Shown: positions 55,492 through 63,868 of the stretch, one piece after another
Numbering within the stretch: the stretch's first letter is position 1
How the letters are laid out: each line of letters opens with the position of its first letter
Origin: Roseihalotalea indica
Lineage (GTDB): Bacteria > Bacteroidota > Bacteroidia > Cytophagales > Cyclobacteriaceae
Length of the DNA stretch: 64,000 nt
Assembly: GCF_022458895.1 (NCBI RefSeq)
Contig: NZ_JAINFL010000009.1
Coordinates: forward strand, 124,001 to 188,000
Direction of reading: 5' to 3'
Notes under the pieces: generated by a model
The model's input: the letters and a program-made list of their open reading frames with translations, nothing else
What the model was told of the DNA's origin: nothing
The model's database searches: none
Program-made: the position numbers and the translations under genes

Positions 55492-56985
55492 CTAGTAATG
55501 AGTACCCATATATCCTCCCCAGCGAATCGGCTTATTGATCTTGATCCGGGTTTCGTATCGTTGGAGCACCATGCCGGTGGCGGCAAAGAAATTATACTGA
55601 TCGGTCATGTGGCAATAGATCAGATCCAGGTATCCATCTCCGTCAAGGTCGGTCAGTAAAGGGGTGGAAGCCAGGTTGTTACCTTCAAACACAAATGCCT
55701 CAAAGGGCAGTGGCTTGGCTTTGGTCAGGTCATATAGCATCAGTTGGTTCACGTAGAGCGTGTCGGGCAGGCCGGATGAAGGCGGAGATTTTCTGGCAAT
55801 GGCTTGGTTGATGGAAAATAACACATCTTCCTGATCATCACCAGTGACATCACCCACTACGGGCGAGGTATACTGAAAGGTGCCCAGGGTATCGTAAAAT
55901 GTAACGGTCCCGGTTTCTCCATCGACCAATAGCTGCACCGACTGATGTATGTGAGGCCAGGTGCCCATGCCGTAGCTTCCGAAAAAATCGGGAATACTAT
56001 CCTGATGAGTATATACCGGGGCAGGAGTGGAATAGGTTTCCATCCCTTCACCCACCGGCACTTGCCACAGCAGCGTATTATCCTTTCCGTCAAAAGCAAG
56101 CATGCGGGCGTTGACCGAGTTCACCACAATATCGTTGATTCCATCCGAGGTAATGTCGACGAGCACCGGTGGGGCGATAAATCCTTTCCCTTCGCCCGAA
56201 GCAATAGGTACGGCCGAGGAAAGATCATTTTGCATAAGGTTGGCCAGAGGGCATCGGTACAAGTGCCCATCGATCGTTTCGCCTCCCGAACCGAAAATGA
56301 CTGTCAGAGCTCCATTCCCTTCAAAGTCATGCACTAATGGCGAAAAGTACGTTTCCTTTCCATCGGGCATGGGTGCTGAGGCCAGAACCTCGCCGTCTTT
56401 CCCACTAAAAACCATCAATCTACCTACCGGACGCTTCGTTTCCGTGGGTCCGGCTTTCACAAACCCACCATAAGAAATGAGCAGGTCGTCAAGACCATCG
56501 CTGTTTTGGTCGGGCAGCCACTGGGGCGTGAAAAAGTTCAGGATGCTGGAGTCTTCCTCATAAACGGTTTGGGAATCAAAGGGTAAATACTCCCAAAGAA
56601 CCTCTCCGTTGGCACCGTTAATGGCATACAATTGTGCTGACCGGCCGCCTATAAATACATCTGGAATACCGTCATCGGTAATGTCCTGAAAGATAGGCGA
56701 TCCGGCCATCTGGTTGCGGGTTTCCACATACCATAGCACCTCACCGTCTTTTCCATCCACTGCGATAACACCTAACGGAGTATCCATCCATTCCCCGGCA
56801 CCGGCTCCCAGAATGATATCCTGCACCTGGTCCTGATTTAAATCTACTGCCCGGGGCGATGAGAATACCAGAATTCCATTCAGTGCCAGTTCCCAGCGAT
56901 CAGGACGGGAAACAATGAAATAAAAGGTGGCAACCCCGATCACAACGACTGTCAGCAGAAGCGCAACGCGTTTTTTTACTCCCAA
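55492..56985 (-). CDS. FG-GAP/PQQ-like beta-propeller protein
   Basis: A 497-residue protein with an N-terminal signal anchor (about 6-25, VALLLTVVVIGVATFYFIV). The rest is a beta-propeller: repeats of the type VDLNQDQVQDIILG, FQDITDDGIPDVFIGG, LPDQNSDGLDDLLISYGG and LTDLDGDGYLDLIYC carry DxDxDG-like calcium sites, alternating with PQQ-like DGKDGEVLWYVETR strands. It is probably periplasmic or on the outer membrane, with a binding or scaffolding role. No enzyme motif seen. Confidence 0.85.
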   Translation of the reverse strand: MGVKKRVALLLTVVVIGVATFYFIVSRPDRWELALNGILVFSSPRAVDLNQDQVQDIILGAGAGEWMDTPLGVIAVDGKDGEVLWYVETRNQMAGSPIFQDITDDGIPDVFIGGRSAQLYAINGANGEVLWEYLPFDSQTVYEEDSSILNFFTPQWLPDQNSDGLDDLLISYGGFVKAGPTETKRPVGRLMVFSGKDGEVLASAPMPDGKETYFSPLVHDFEGNGALTVIFGSGGETIDGHLYRCPLANLMQNDLSSAVPIASGEGKGFIAPPVLVDITSDGINDIVVNSVNARMLAFDGKDNTLLWQVPVGEGMETYSTPAPVYTHQDSIPDFFGSYGMGTWPHIHQSVQLLVDGETGTVTFYDTLGTFQYTSPVVGDVTGDDQEDVLFSINQAIARKSPPSSGLPDTLYVNQLMLYDLTKAKPLPFEAFVFEGNNLASTPLLTDLDGDGYLDLIYCHMTDQYNFFAATGMVLQRYETRIKINKPIRWGGYMGTHY

Positions 56986-57190
56986 AGCACGGTTATTTTA
57001 TCATCATACTCACTCTGGCACCTGTTAGCGAATTGAACATAGATACTTTTTCTTAGAAATCGTATTTTCTCTTCAGCGAATTTTAGTAAGCAATACTTTT
57101 AAAGCTTAGCTCACTTTGCTGGCATTACTGAGCGTATTGCAATCCCAGGATAATATGCTGATATTACTGCTGAGAAGGATTGAAGGGAAA

Positions 57191-57299
57191 ACGGAGAACG
57201 GAAACCGGAGTCAGGAGTTGATGGTTGGAGCCGGGAGGTTGGTGCATGGGGCGAAGAAGGAAAACGGAGGCAGTAGGCAGGAAACGGTAAGCAGTTACT
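57191..57299. repeat. G-rich heptad repeat, long copy
   Basis: Reads GGAGAAC, GGAAACC, GGAGTCA, GGAGTTG, ATGGTTG, later GGAGGTT, GGTGCAT, GGAGGCA, GGAAACG. The GGAGGTTGGTGCATGG part is shared with the copies around the GH172 gene. It lies in the 427-base gap 56986-57412, with octad repeats at 57323-57360 and a small GGCGC/GCGCC stem at 57362; no gene was seen there. Confidence 0.6.
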
Positions 57300-57322
57300 G
57301 AAACACACGAACACTCCACAAG

Positions 57323-57360
57323 CATCAACAATCAGCCATTCAACAATTTAACAATTTAAT
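57323..57360. repeat. Octad-periodic repeat, inverse of the one at 52803
   Basis: On the minus strand it reads ATTGTTAA, ATTGTTGA, ATGGCTGA, TTGTTGAT, the same word set as 52803-52846. Confidence 0.5.
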
Positions 57361-57412
57361 CGGGCGCCGAGCGCCATTCAACAAAATAGAAAAATACCCC
57401 TAACCAAAAAGC

Positions 57413-58453
57413 ATGACCTATCTTCTCCGAATCTCTCTTCTGGTCTTTCTGACCAACTATCTGATCTTTCCAGCGCAGGCACAAAGTTCTCAGGGCAAAG
57501 TAGAACGGGTTAAAGTACACGGCACTTCTCTGGAAGGCAACCTTAGCGATGATTCTCCCGATCGGGATGTTTCTGTTTATCTGCCGCCCAGTTATCAGAG
57601 CGATGGTGACCGGCGCTACCCGGTGGTGTATTTACTGCACGGGTTTACCGATAGCGATAGCCAGTGGTTTGGTTTGGAAGAACACTGGATCAATCTTCCG
57701 GAAGTGGTAGATCAGGTGCAGGGGAATGAGGGCATTCGGGAAGTAATTATTGTCATGCCTAATGCTTATACCCGCTTCAAAGGCAGCATGTATTCTTCCT
57801 CAGCGACGGTGGGCGATTGGGAAACCTTCGTAGCTGAAGAGTTGGTAGCTTACATTGATGATCATTATCGTACCATTCCTCAGGCCGCGAGCCGGGGATT
57901 AGCCGGTCACTCTATGGGTGGCTACGGTACCATCCGGATTGGTATGCAGTATCCGCAGGTGTTCTCGAGTATCTATCTGCTAAGTCCCTGTTGTATGAGT
58001 CCCCGCGATGATGGAAATACGGATGCTATGCAACAGGCCGAAGCGGTGAATACCGTGGAGGCGATCGATGAGCAATCTTTTTTCGTGCTGGCGACCCTGG
58101 CCTCGGCAGCCGCCTGGGCACCTAACCCCAAGAACCCGCCTTTTTACATGGACCTGCCTACCCAGGATGGAGAGGTGCTTCCGGAAGTTGCTCAGAAAAT
58201 GGCCGCTAACGCTACCCTCGTTGTCATTGACCAGTATATTGCCAAACTAAAACAACTGAACGCTATTGCCTTTGATGTGGGCAACGAAGACCGGGGCATT
58301 GCAGCTGCTTCCCGGGAGTTGGATCAGGTACTCACCGACTACGGTATTGATCATAGCTTCGAGGTATATGAAGGCGATCATATCAACGGTATTGCCGGAC
58401 GTATCCAGACTCATATGCTGCCCTTCTTTTCCGAGCATTTGGCTTTTGAGTGA
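57413..58453 (+). CDS. Esterase-like alpha/beta hydrolase (esterase D family), secreted
   Basis: A 346-residue enzyme with a signal peptide ending FPAQAQSS. An alpha/beta-hydrolase of PF00756 type: [18 protein letters not shown] (oxyanion side), [17 protein letters not shown], the nucleophile Ser in GHSMGGYGT (about 165) and a C-terminal His in YEGDHINGI (about 322). Family members include feruloyl and acetyl-xylan esterases and S-formylglutathione hydrolases; a carbohydrate esterase fits the surrounding genes. Confidence 0.9.
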   Translation: MTYLLRISLLVFLTNYLIFPAQAQSSQGKVERVKVHGTSLEGNLSDDSPDRDVSVYLPPSYQSDGDRRYPVVYLLHGFTDSDSQWFGLEEHWINLPEVVDQVQGNEGIREVIIVMPNAYTRFKGSMYSSSATVGDWETFVAEELVAYIDDHYRTIPQAASRGLAGHSMGGYGTIRIGMQYPQVFSSIYLLSPCCMSPRDDGNTDAMQQAEAVNTVEAIDEQSFFVLATLASAAAWAPNPKNPPFYMDLPTQDGEVLPEVAQKMAANATLVVIDQYIAKLKQLNAIAFDVGNEDRGIAAASRELDQVLTDYGIDHSFEVYEGDHINGIAGRIQTHMLPFFSEHLAFE

Positions 58454-58466
58454 TCCGAAGTGAAGA

Positions 58467-59762
58467 TCAGGCAGTTAGTATTTCCTGCTGTTCGATCTTA
58501 TCGGTATCCAGTTCAATGCCGAAGCCAGGCTTCTGGGGCAAAGCCAGTACTCCGTTTTCGGTCAGTAGCGGATCTTTTTGAAAGTGCAGCTTATAGCCCA
58601 CGTGGTTGATCAGGTATTCCACCAACGGACATATCTCCGGCGACTGGCTGGCCACCACGTGCAGTGCCGCATGAATATTATGACCGTGAGGAAAGACTTT
58701 GGCTCCAAAAGAAGAAGCCAGGTGGCATATCTTTACCAGCTCGCTTACTCCACCACACCATTCCGGGTCGGCCTGTACAATCTGGATGGCTCCGGCTTTC
58801 AGGAAATTGAGCACTTCCCAACGGTTATAAAAATGCTCGCCGGTAGCAATGGGAAAGGCCGCACTCTGACTAAGTTGTACGAAGCTCTCCATGCGGTTGG
58901 TCGGAAAAGCCTCTTCCAGCCAGTAAGGGCGATATTGCTCCACTGCTTTCGTCCAAGCCATTGCAAAAGGTAAATCCCAGCCCATGAAAGCATCAAACAT
59001 CAGTTGCCCGTCGGAGCCTACTGCTTCCCTCAGTTCTTCTACCAGTTCAATGTTGCGCTTTAGTCCGGCATTTCCGTGACTGGGGCCATAGGCCAGGAAC
59101 CACTTCTGATGATGAAATCCATCTTCGTACAATTGCTTGGCTCGGGGAGCGACTTTTCCTTTCTCTACAGTGTAGCCCAGGCAACTGCCGTAGACCTGCA
59201 CCTCGGGTCGGGTAGGGCCGCCCAGCAACTGATAGACCGGAGCGTCAAAGTATTTTCCCCGGATGTCCCACAGCACATTATCTACGGCACTGAGCGCCAT
59301 CATATAATGTCCGGCGCGGGAATGACGGTTGTTACGGTACAACTGATCCCAGAGGGCTTCTACGGCCAGCGCATCTTTACCAATCAGGAAGGAACGAAGC
59401 TGTTTCAGGATGGGAGAGATGGTTTCCGGATCAAGGTAACCATAGATGCCTTCAATGCCGCCGCGGGTTCGGATACGCAGATAATCATGGGTGAGGGTGC
59501 CAGAGGATTCCGTAGGGTTGGGACTGTCTTCGTAAGGCTCGGGGCGCAACTCGGGGTAGACGTGGAGGGGCTGAACCTGGTACTGGCGGTTTACCCCTTG
59601 GGTGCTGGTATAGGGTCCGGTAACCCGGAGAATTTCTACTGCTTCAATCAGTGTATCTTCATTGGGGGGTGGTTCGGCAAAGAGCTGCCGGGTAGGCCAC
59701 GGTAAACAGGCTAGTACAGACGTCTGGGTAACTCGGGATAAAAACGTTCGGCGGGTAGTCAT
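58467..59762 (-). CDS. Enolase-superfamily sugar-acid dehydratase/racemase, Tat-exported
   Basis: A 431-residue protein with a Tat-like N-terminus (MTTRRTFLSRVTQTSVLA) and the mandelate-racemase/muconate-lactonizing fold. The capping domain is about 30-175. Barrel ligands and acid/base residues are visible: KWFLAYGP, MFDAFMGWD (Asp), WLEEAFP (Glu), IATGEHFYN (Glu), and FPHGHNIHAALHV (His). It would dehydrate or racemise an acid sugar. It is downstream of DenD-like and HIBADH-like genes on the same strand, and export of a cofactor-independent enzyme is notable. Confidence 0.88.
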   Translation of the reverse strand: MTTRRTFLSRVTQTSVLACLPWPTRQLFAEPPPNEDTLIEAVEILRVTGPYTSTQGVNRQYQVQPLHVYPELRPEPYEDSPNPTESSGTLTHDYLRIRTRGGIEGIYGYLDPETISPILKQLRSFLIGKDALAVEALWDQLYRNNRHSRAGHYMMALSAVDNVLWDIRGKYFDAPVYQLLGGPTRPEVQVYGSCLGYTVEKGKVAPRAKQLYEDGFHHQKWFLAYGPSHGNAGLKRNIELVEELREAVGSDGQLMFDAFMGWDLPFAMAWTKAVEQYRPYWLEEAFPTNRMESFVQLSQSAAFPIATGEHFYNRWEVLNFLKAGAIQIVQADPEWCGGVSELVKICHLASSFGAKVFPHGHNIHAALHVVASQSPEICPLVEYLINHVGYKLHFQKDPLLTENGVLALPQKPGFGIELDTDKIEQQEILTA

Positions 59763-59786
59763 TGAGTAGTGAGGTTATGTAGTTCG

Positions 59787-60779
59787 TTAGGATAGGAAGT
59801 CTTCAATATAGTGCAGAATGACTTCTTCGGCATTCTGGTCGGCAGTGATGCCTAGTGCTTCGGCTCGAGCGGCTTCTGTTCCTAAAGGCCATCCCTTAAC
59901 AATGCTGATAATATAATCGTTAGGCTCTTCTATGATCTTACCAAGCGTAATACCTTTAGCTTCCGCAACTGCCTGTAAAGTGTTGATCATATCTTTAACG
60001 ACATACCGTCGGCTGGGAAGTGTCAGCGTACGGTCATCACCCAATACATTACTGTCACATTCCATGGCTTTAATGAACGCCTCTACTACTTTCCGGTAGC
60101 CTAGCAGGGGCACTTCCTGATCCAGGGAAACGGGAAGGTGGTAATCTACTCCTTTGAGAGGTTCCCGGAATAACCCACTGGCAAAGCTGGATGCTGCCGC
60201 ATTAGGCCGACCCGGTCGGATGAAGATGGTAGGGAGGCGTAGTGCCCGTCCGTCCAGAAAACCTTTGCGGCTGTAGTCATTGATCATGAGCTCGCCCATC
60301 AGCTTAGTCATACCGTAGGTAGTTTGGGGCAGTGGCTTGGTAGTATCAGAGACAACCGGTGGCGTATAGGCTCCTCCGTACACGGCCAGGCTGCTGGCAA
60401 ACACTACCCGGGGGCAAGCGTCGGTACGGCGGCAGGCTTCGAACAGGTAGCGGGTGCCGTCCAGGTTTACCTGCATAGCCAGGTCAAAGTCTCTTTCCCC
60501 AGCCCCGCTAACAACGGCGGCCAGATGAAAAAGTACGAACTCTTTTTCGCCAGTAATCATAGCATCAACCACGGACTGATCGGCTATATCTGCTTCTAAA
60601 AAGGTAACCAGATCAGTAGCTTTTGAGCGGACTGCCTCCGGGATGAACAGGTCAGCTGCCAGAATCTCGGTGATTTCGGTTTGGTTACCGGGGGCCAGGG
60701 TAAGGTAGGGGTGGCGGCATAATGTTTGAGTTAGCTGGCTTCCCAGAAACCCGCCCCCTCCGGTGATGATAACTTTCAT
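59787..60779 (-). CDS. NAD-dependent epimerase family, D-erythronate dehydrogenase-like
   Basis: A 330-residue extended SDR. The ATG at 60779 begins MKVIITGGGGFLGSQL directly at the Rossmann motif; an upstream frame to 60857 overlaps the neighbour and lacks support. The active site is intact: SSLAVYGG (about 132) and TTYGMTKLMGE (YxxxK, about 156). The overall pattern resembles DenD, which oxidises D-erythronate. It is 1 base downstream of the HIBADH-like gene and 24 bases upstream of the enolase-superfamily gene, an arrangement that fits four-carbon acid-sugar catabolism. Confidence 0.85.
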   Translation of the reverse strand: MKVIITGGGGFLGSQLTQTLCRHPYLTLAPGNQTEITEILAADLFIPEAVRSKATDLVTFLEADIADQSVVDAMITGEKEFVLFHLAAVVSGAGERDFDLAMQVNLDGTRYLFEACRRTDACPRVVFASSLAVYGGAYTPPVVSDTTKPLPQTTYGMTKLMGELMINDYSRKGFLDGRALRLPTIFIRPGRPNAAASSFASGLFREPLKGVDYHLPVSLDQEVPLLGYRKVVEAFIKAMECDSNVLGDDRTLTLPSRRYVVKDMINTLQAVAEAKGITLGKIIEEPNDYIISIVKGWPLGTEAARAEALGITADQNAEEVILHYIEDFLS

Positions 60780-60780
60780 G

Positions 60781-61698
60781 TTAAGACTGCTTTGGGTGTT
60801 GTTGCTGATAATATCGATACAAACCGCTGTGGTCCAGGTTACCCAGACCGGCGTCAATCATTTTTTCCCACAGAGGTATATTTGTCATTAGCATGGGCAG
60901 GTCCAGTTGATGGTCTTGTGCTACGCGGCGAACTTCTACCAGGTCTTTCAACTGGCTGGTAGCCCGGCCTCCCGGTTCGTAGTTTCCTTCAATCATGCGT
61001 AAGCCGTGCATGTCCAGGATTTTGCTTCCGGCAAAGCCGTTCAGTAAGGCCTGACGAGCGGCAGTTACATCCACACCAGTAGATTCACACAGGAGAAAAG
61101 CTTCACTGACTGAGGCAATGGTGTTGGCTACAATAAGCTGGTTAGCCAGTTTGGTGATCTGCCCAGTGCCGCTGCCTCCCATATAGGTAACACTGCCCCC
61201 TAATATATCCAGAATGGGTTTTACCTGATCAAAGGTGCTTTTGTTGCCCCCGGCCATGATAGTAAGCGTTGCATCTCTGGCGCCCTGTTGCCCACCGGAA
61301 ACGGGAGCATCAATCCAGTCAGCTTCTTTCTCAGCAGCCGTTTGTTGCCATCGCTGGGTTTCCCGCACCCAGGTACTGCCCATATCAATGATGGTAGCGC
61401 TGGGTTGCAGACGGGTAAAAACCCCTTGTTCACCAGCTACCACTTCCTCTACGGCGTAGGTATTGGTTAGCATCAGTATGATATAGCCATCCTGTACGGC
61501 TTCGGCTACTTTGGCGGGACTGGAGGCAGAGGTAAAGCCTTCCTGTTCCAGTTCCTGCACTACTTCCTGGCTGCGGTTGTGGATAATGACGTGGGCGCCG
61601 GCTTGCTTAAGGTGACGGGCCATGGGCTTACCCATCAGGCCTAAGCCGATAAAGCCAATGGTTTTTCCATTGGGTGGAAAGGTCGTTGTTGTATTCAT
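60781..61698 (-). CDS. 3-hydroxyisobutyrate dehydrogenase-family NAD(P) oxidoreductase
   Basis: A 305-residue beta-hydroxyacid dehydrogenase. The N-terminal FIGLGLMGKPMARHL (about 16-30) is the cofactor motif, APVSGGQQGARDATLTIMAGG (about 128-148) is the substrate site, and Lys in KLANQLIVAN (about 183) is the catalytic residue. Relatives include tartronate semialdehyde reductase and L-threonate dehydrogenase (LtnD). With the adjacent DenD-like gene the latter role is plausible. It is the first gene of the three-gene unit. Confidence 0.9.
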   Translation of the reverse strand: MNTTTTFPPNGKTIGFIGLGLMGKPMARHLKQAGAHVIIHNRSQEVVQELEQEGFTSASSPAKVAEAVQDGYIILMLTNTYAVEEVVAGEQGVFTRLQPSATIIDMGSTWVRETQRWQQTAAEKEADWIDAPVSGGQQGARDATLTIMAGGNKSTFDQVKPILDILGGSVTYMGGSGTGQITKLANQLIVANTIASVSEAFLLCESTGVDVTAARQALLNGFAGSKILDMHGLRMIEGNYEPGGRATSQLKDLVEVRRVAQDHQLDLPMLMTNIPLWEKMIDAGLGNLDHSGLYRYYQQQHPKQS

Positions 61699-61852
61699 GT
61701 GATTAGTAGATACTCACTACGCTCAAAGTACAAGCATCTGCGATCTTCTACAAGAAAAAACATGGAAATGCCCTAAAGTTGACGGCTAATCAATTTCTTT
61801 ATCATGAACAGAAGACGAGTAGCAAAGCAATTGCCGGTATTAAAAATGGTTT

Positions 61853-62611
61853 TTAGACGGATGGAGTATCCGTTGGCTCATTGGGAATAGTATCTACGGC
61901 TGTTTCAACTCCGTTTTTTCTTCTTTCTATGATCAGGTTGAAGTACTCAATGTTTTCATTCAGATGACTGATCAACGAAGTGTATTGTTCAGAAGGAGTC
62001 AGGGTAGCATGAGCCTCTACGTTTCGCAGCAGGCTTCGGTAGGTTTCAGAAGTAAGCTGAATAAGCTTTCTATTACTATCTCCCTGGGGTTGGCTGAGTG
62101 CTTCCAGGCGCTGAACAAAGAGCTTCTCAAATTCAGTATTGATGGTGCGTATCTCATTCACCACATTTTCCAGGTGCATCTCCTGAAGGGCACTAATGTA
62201 CTCCGGGTTGGTCTGAAGCTCGCCAGTCAGGTTATTCAATACCGCAGTTTCTGCACTGTAGTTAAGATGATATAGCTTGCTTCCGTACTTGTCAATACAG
62301 GCCAGTATCTGCTTACCGGCGGCCTGTGGTTTTTCCTGATAATGATTCGTATAGCCATCGCAAATCTTGCGTAAACAGATAATAGCCTGATCCCGTTGGG
62401 CATCCAGGCGAGCCAACTGGGGGGTGAGCTCACTTAGGTTATTCTGCTTGTAATTCTGTTGCAACGTCTCATAGTTTTGAAGGAGAGCCAGGTAAGGAGA
62501 GCTGAGTTTAAGTTTATCCGCCCCGTGTTGTTTTACAATCATGACCGTGTTTGCCATGAACTGAACAAATTCATGAAGCCGGTATCTTCCTAATAATGCA
62601 GTCTTTATCAT
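61853..62611 (-). CDS. DUF6261-like helical protein
   Basis: A 252-residue all-helical protein. I chose ATG 62611 (MIKTALLGRYRLHEFVQFM) as the family-like start, with an alternative at 62650. A basic-aromatic LRYRLHEF-type beginning followed by long amphipathic helices fits DUF6261, a Bacteroidota family of unknown function often found in multiple copies. The C-terminal tail is Thr/Pro-rich (TAVDTIPNEPTDTPSV). There are no catalytic motifs. Confidence 0.6.
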   Translation of the reverse strand: MIKTALLGRYRLHEFVQFMANTVMIVKQHGADKLKLSSPYLALLQNYETLQQNYKQNNLSELTPQLARLDAQRDQAIICLRKICDGYTNHYQEKPQAAGKQILACIDKYGSKLYHLNYSAETAVLNNLTGELQTNPEYISALQEMHLENVVNEIRTINTEFEKLFVQRLEALSQPQGDSNRKLIQLTSETYRSLLRNVEAHATLTPSEQYTSLISHLNENIEYFNLIIERRKNGVETAVDTIPNEPTDTPSV

Positions 62612-62707
62612 GGGTTCATGTTTTAGCTGACAACAGCGTAAAAAGGACATGAAATACGCTCGAAAAACAGTATAAAAAAAGCGAGTACAAACGCAGATAG
62701 TACACGC

Positions 62708-62925
62708 GCAAGTTAGAGGTGCTTTCGTTCCTGATTATTTTCTTGTCAACGATGGGAGGAGGCTATCAACACTCGCCAATGCCTACCCAACGGTGTTGAG
62801 AAGCTTTCGACTAAGGACGACGCACTGCCAACCGAGGGGAGAGGCTATCGATCAGGAATGATAGCCTGTCGACTGAGGGGAGAAGCTTTCGTTTCCGATA
62901 GATTCTCTACCTACTACGAGAGGAC
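62708..62925. repeat. Degenerate direct repeat with exact 41-nt period
   Basis: The core GCTWTCR starts at 62721, 62762, 62803, 62844 and 62885, always 41 bases apart. A conserved part of about 20 bases (consensus ACNGNGGGGAGARGCTWTCG) alternates with 21 variable bases. A perfect 7-bp stem GGCTATC/GATAGCC lies within copy 4. The array is in the 589-base gap 62612-63200 and is not coding, since 41 is not a multiple of 3. The rest of the gap holds a G-rich heptad fragment near 63020-63055 and no gene. Confidence 0.65.
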
Positions 62926-63200
62926 GGTATAATAGAGTAAACCGCATCATGGACACCCTGCGGTGAGCACCACGCTATTGTAATCATGAATAAGATATTC
63001 TTGTAATAACGAATTATGTAGGCAGTCACCGCTTACTGCCTCCCATTTCCTCCCACGCCCACTTGTCAATTCTTGATTGTACTTAGCTAGATACGTCAAT
63101 AAAGCCTGGTGACCCAAATCTTATTTTTTTTATCTACCAAAGTAACTGCTTCGGAATAGTATGATTAGGAAATATAGGTACTTGTTTTACTAGAAAGAAG

Positions 63201-63659
63201 TTATGAGCGGGCCGACTGGGGTTGATGGCGCTGGATGTAAGGGTTGATCTGGAGCAAAGCTTCCATAAACTGCTCCGAGTTCTGAGGGGAAATATCAACA
63301 TAGTCACCATAGCCGTATACCACTCGAATGCGGTTCTCTGACAGGGCGTAGACTTTGGGAATGGTAAAATAGCCAGTGAGTGGCTGTAAGCTGCTGATCT
63401 GGAAAATATCAATTTCTTTTTTCTTAAAGCCCGCAGTAATTTTCAGCCGGTTTTCGGGAGTAAGATGATATTGGGTATTGGCATATAAAAACAGGAAGTA
63501 AACAACCACCAGGCTCAGGGGGACAATGCCCATCCACGGGTGTTCGGGTACAAAATAAAAGAGCAGAGCACTGATAACTCCTGCGATCAGGAAGAGCGTT
63601 AGGAGCGTTCCTTTGCCAATATCAGACCGATAAGTTTGGTACATAATTAGTTGCTTCAT
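63201..63659 (-). CDS. PH-domain-like membrane protein
   Basis: A 152-residue protein. Two TM helices near the N-terminus (about 18-37, LLTLFLIAGVISALLFYFV, and 44-60, IVPLSLVVVYFLFLY) are followed by a bacterial PH-like beta domain (about 65-140, YHLTPENRLKITAGFKKKEIDIFQISSLQP, GDYVDISPQNSEQFMEAL). This layout matches bacterial PH-domain proteins of the bPH_4 type. A start at Met6 is also possible. Function unknown. Confidence 0.78.
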   Translation of the reverse strand: MKQLIMYQTYRSDIGKGTLLTLFLIAGVISALLFYFVPEHPWMGIVPLSLVVVYFLFLYANTQYHLTPENRLKITAGFKKKEIDIFQISSLQPLTGYFTIPKVYALSENRIRVVYGYGDYVDISPQNSEQFMEALLQINPYIQRHQPQSARS

Positions 63660-63769
63660 CTACTATCCTACTACGACCTCGCAGCGTTCCAAGGTAGAAC
63701 CCAGAATAGGAGGGAAGGTTATCGGTAAAGGCTACAAATTTTCTGATACGCCGGAATATTTCCGGCCGA

Positions 63770-63863
63770 TACAATGGTGTAAACGTCCGCAGGTGGCCGG
63801 AGTATCTCATACAGCCTCCTGCCATCCGCCTACGGTAACGTCTCAGAAGAAAATCAGAATTAA
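63770..63863 (-). repeat. Dispersed TIR element, partial copy D
   Basis: The minus-strand end starts TTAATTCTGATTTT like the left end of copies A and C, and the segment CATACAGCCTCCTGCCATCCG is nearly that of copy C. The other end could not be defined, so this is a truncated or diverged copy. Confidence 0.35.
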
Positions 63864-63868
63864 GGCCG

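Noticed and set aside
62708..62925. CRISPR array
   Set aside because: Spacing is regular, but the repeat units differ at many positions, the variable parts are only about 21 bases, and no cas genes are in the window.
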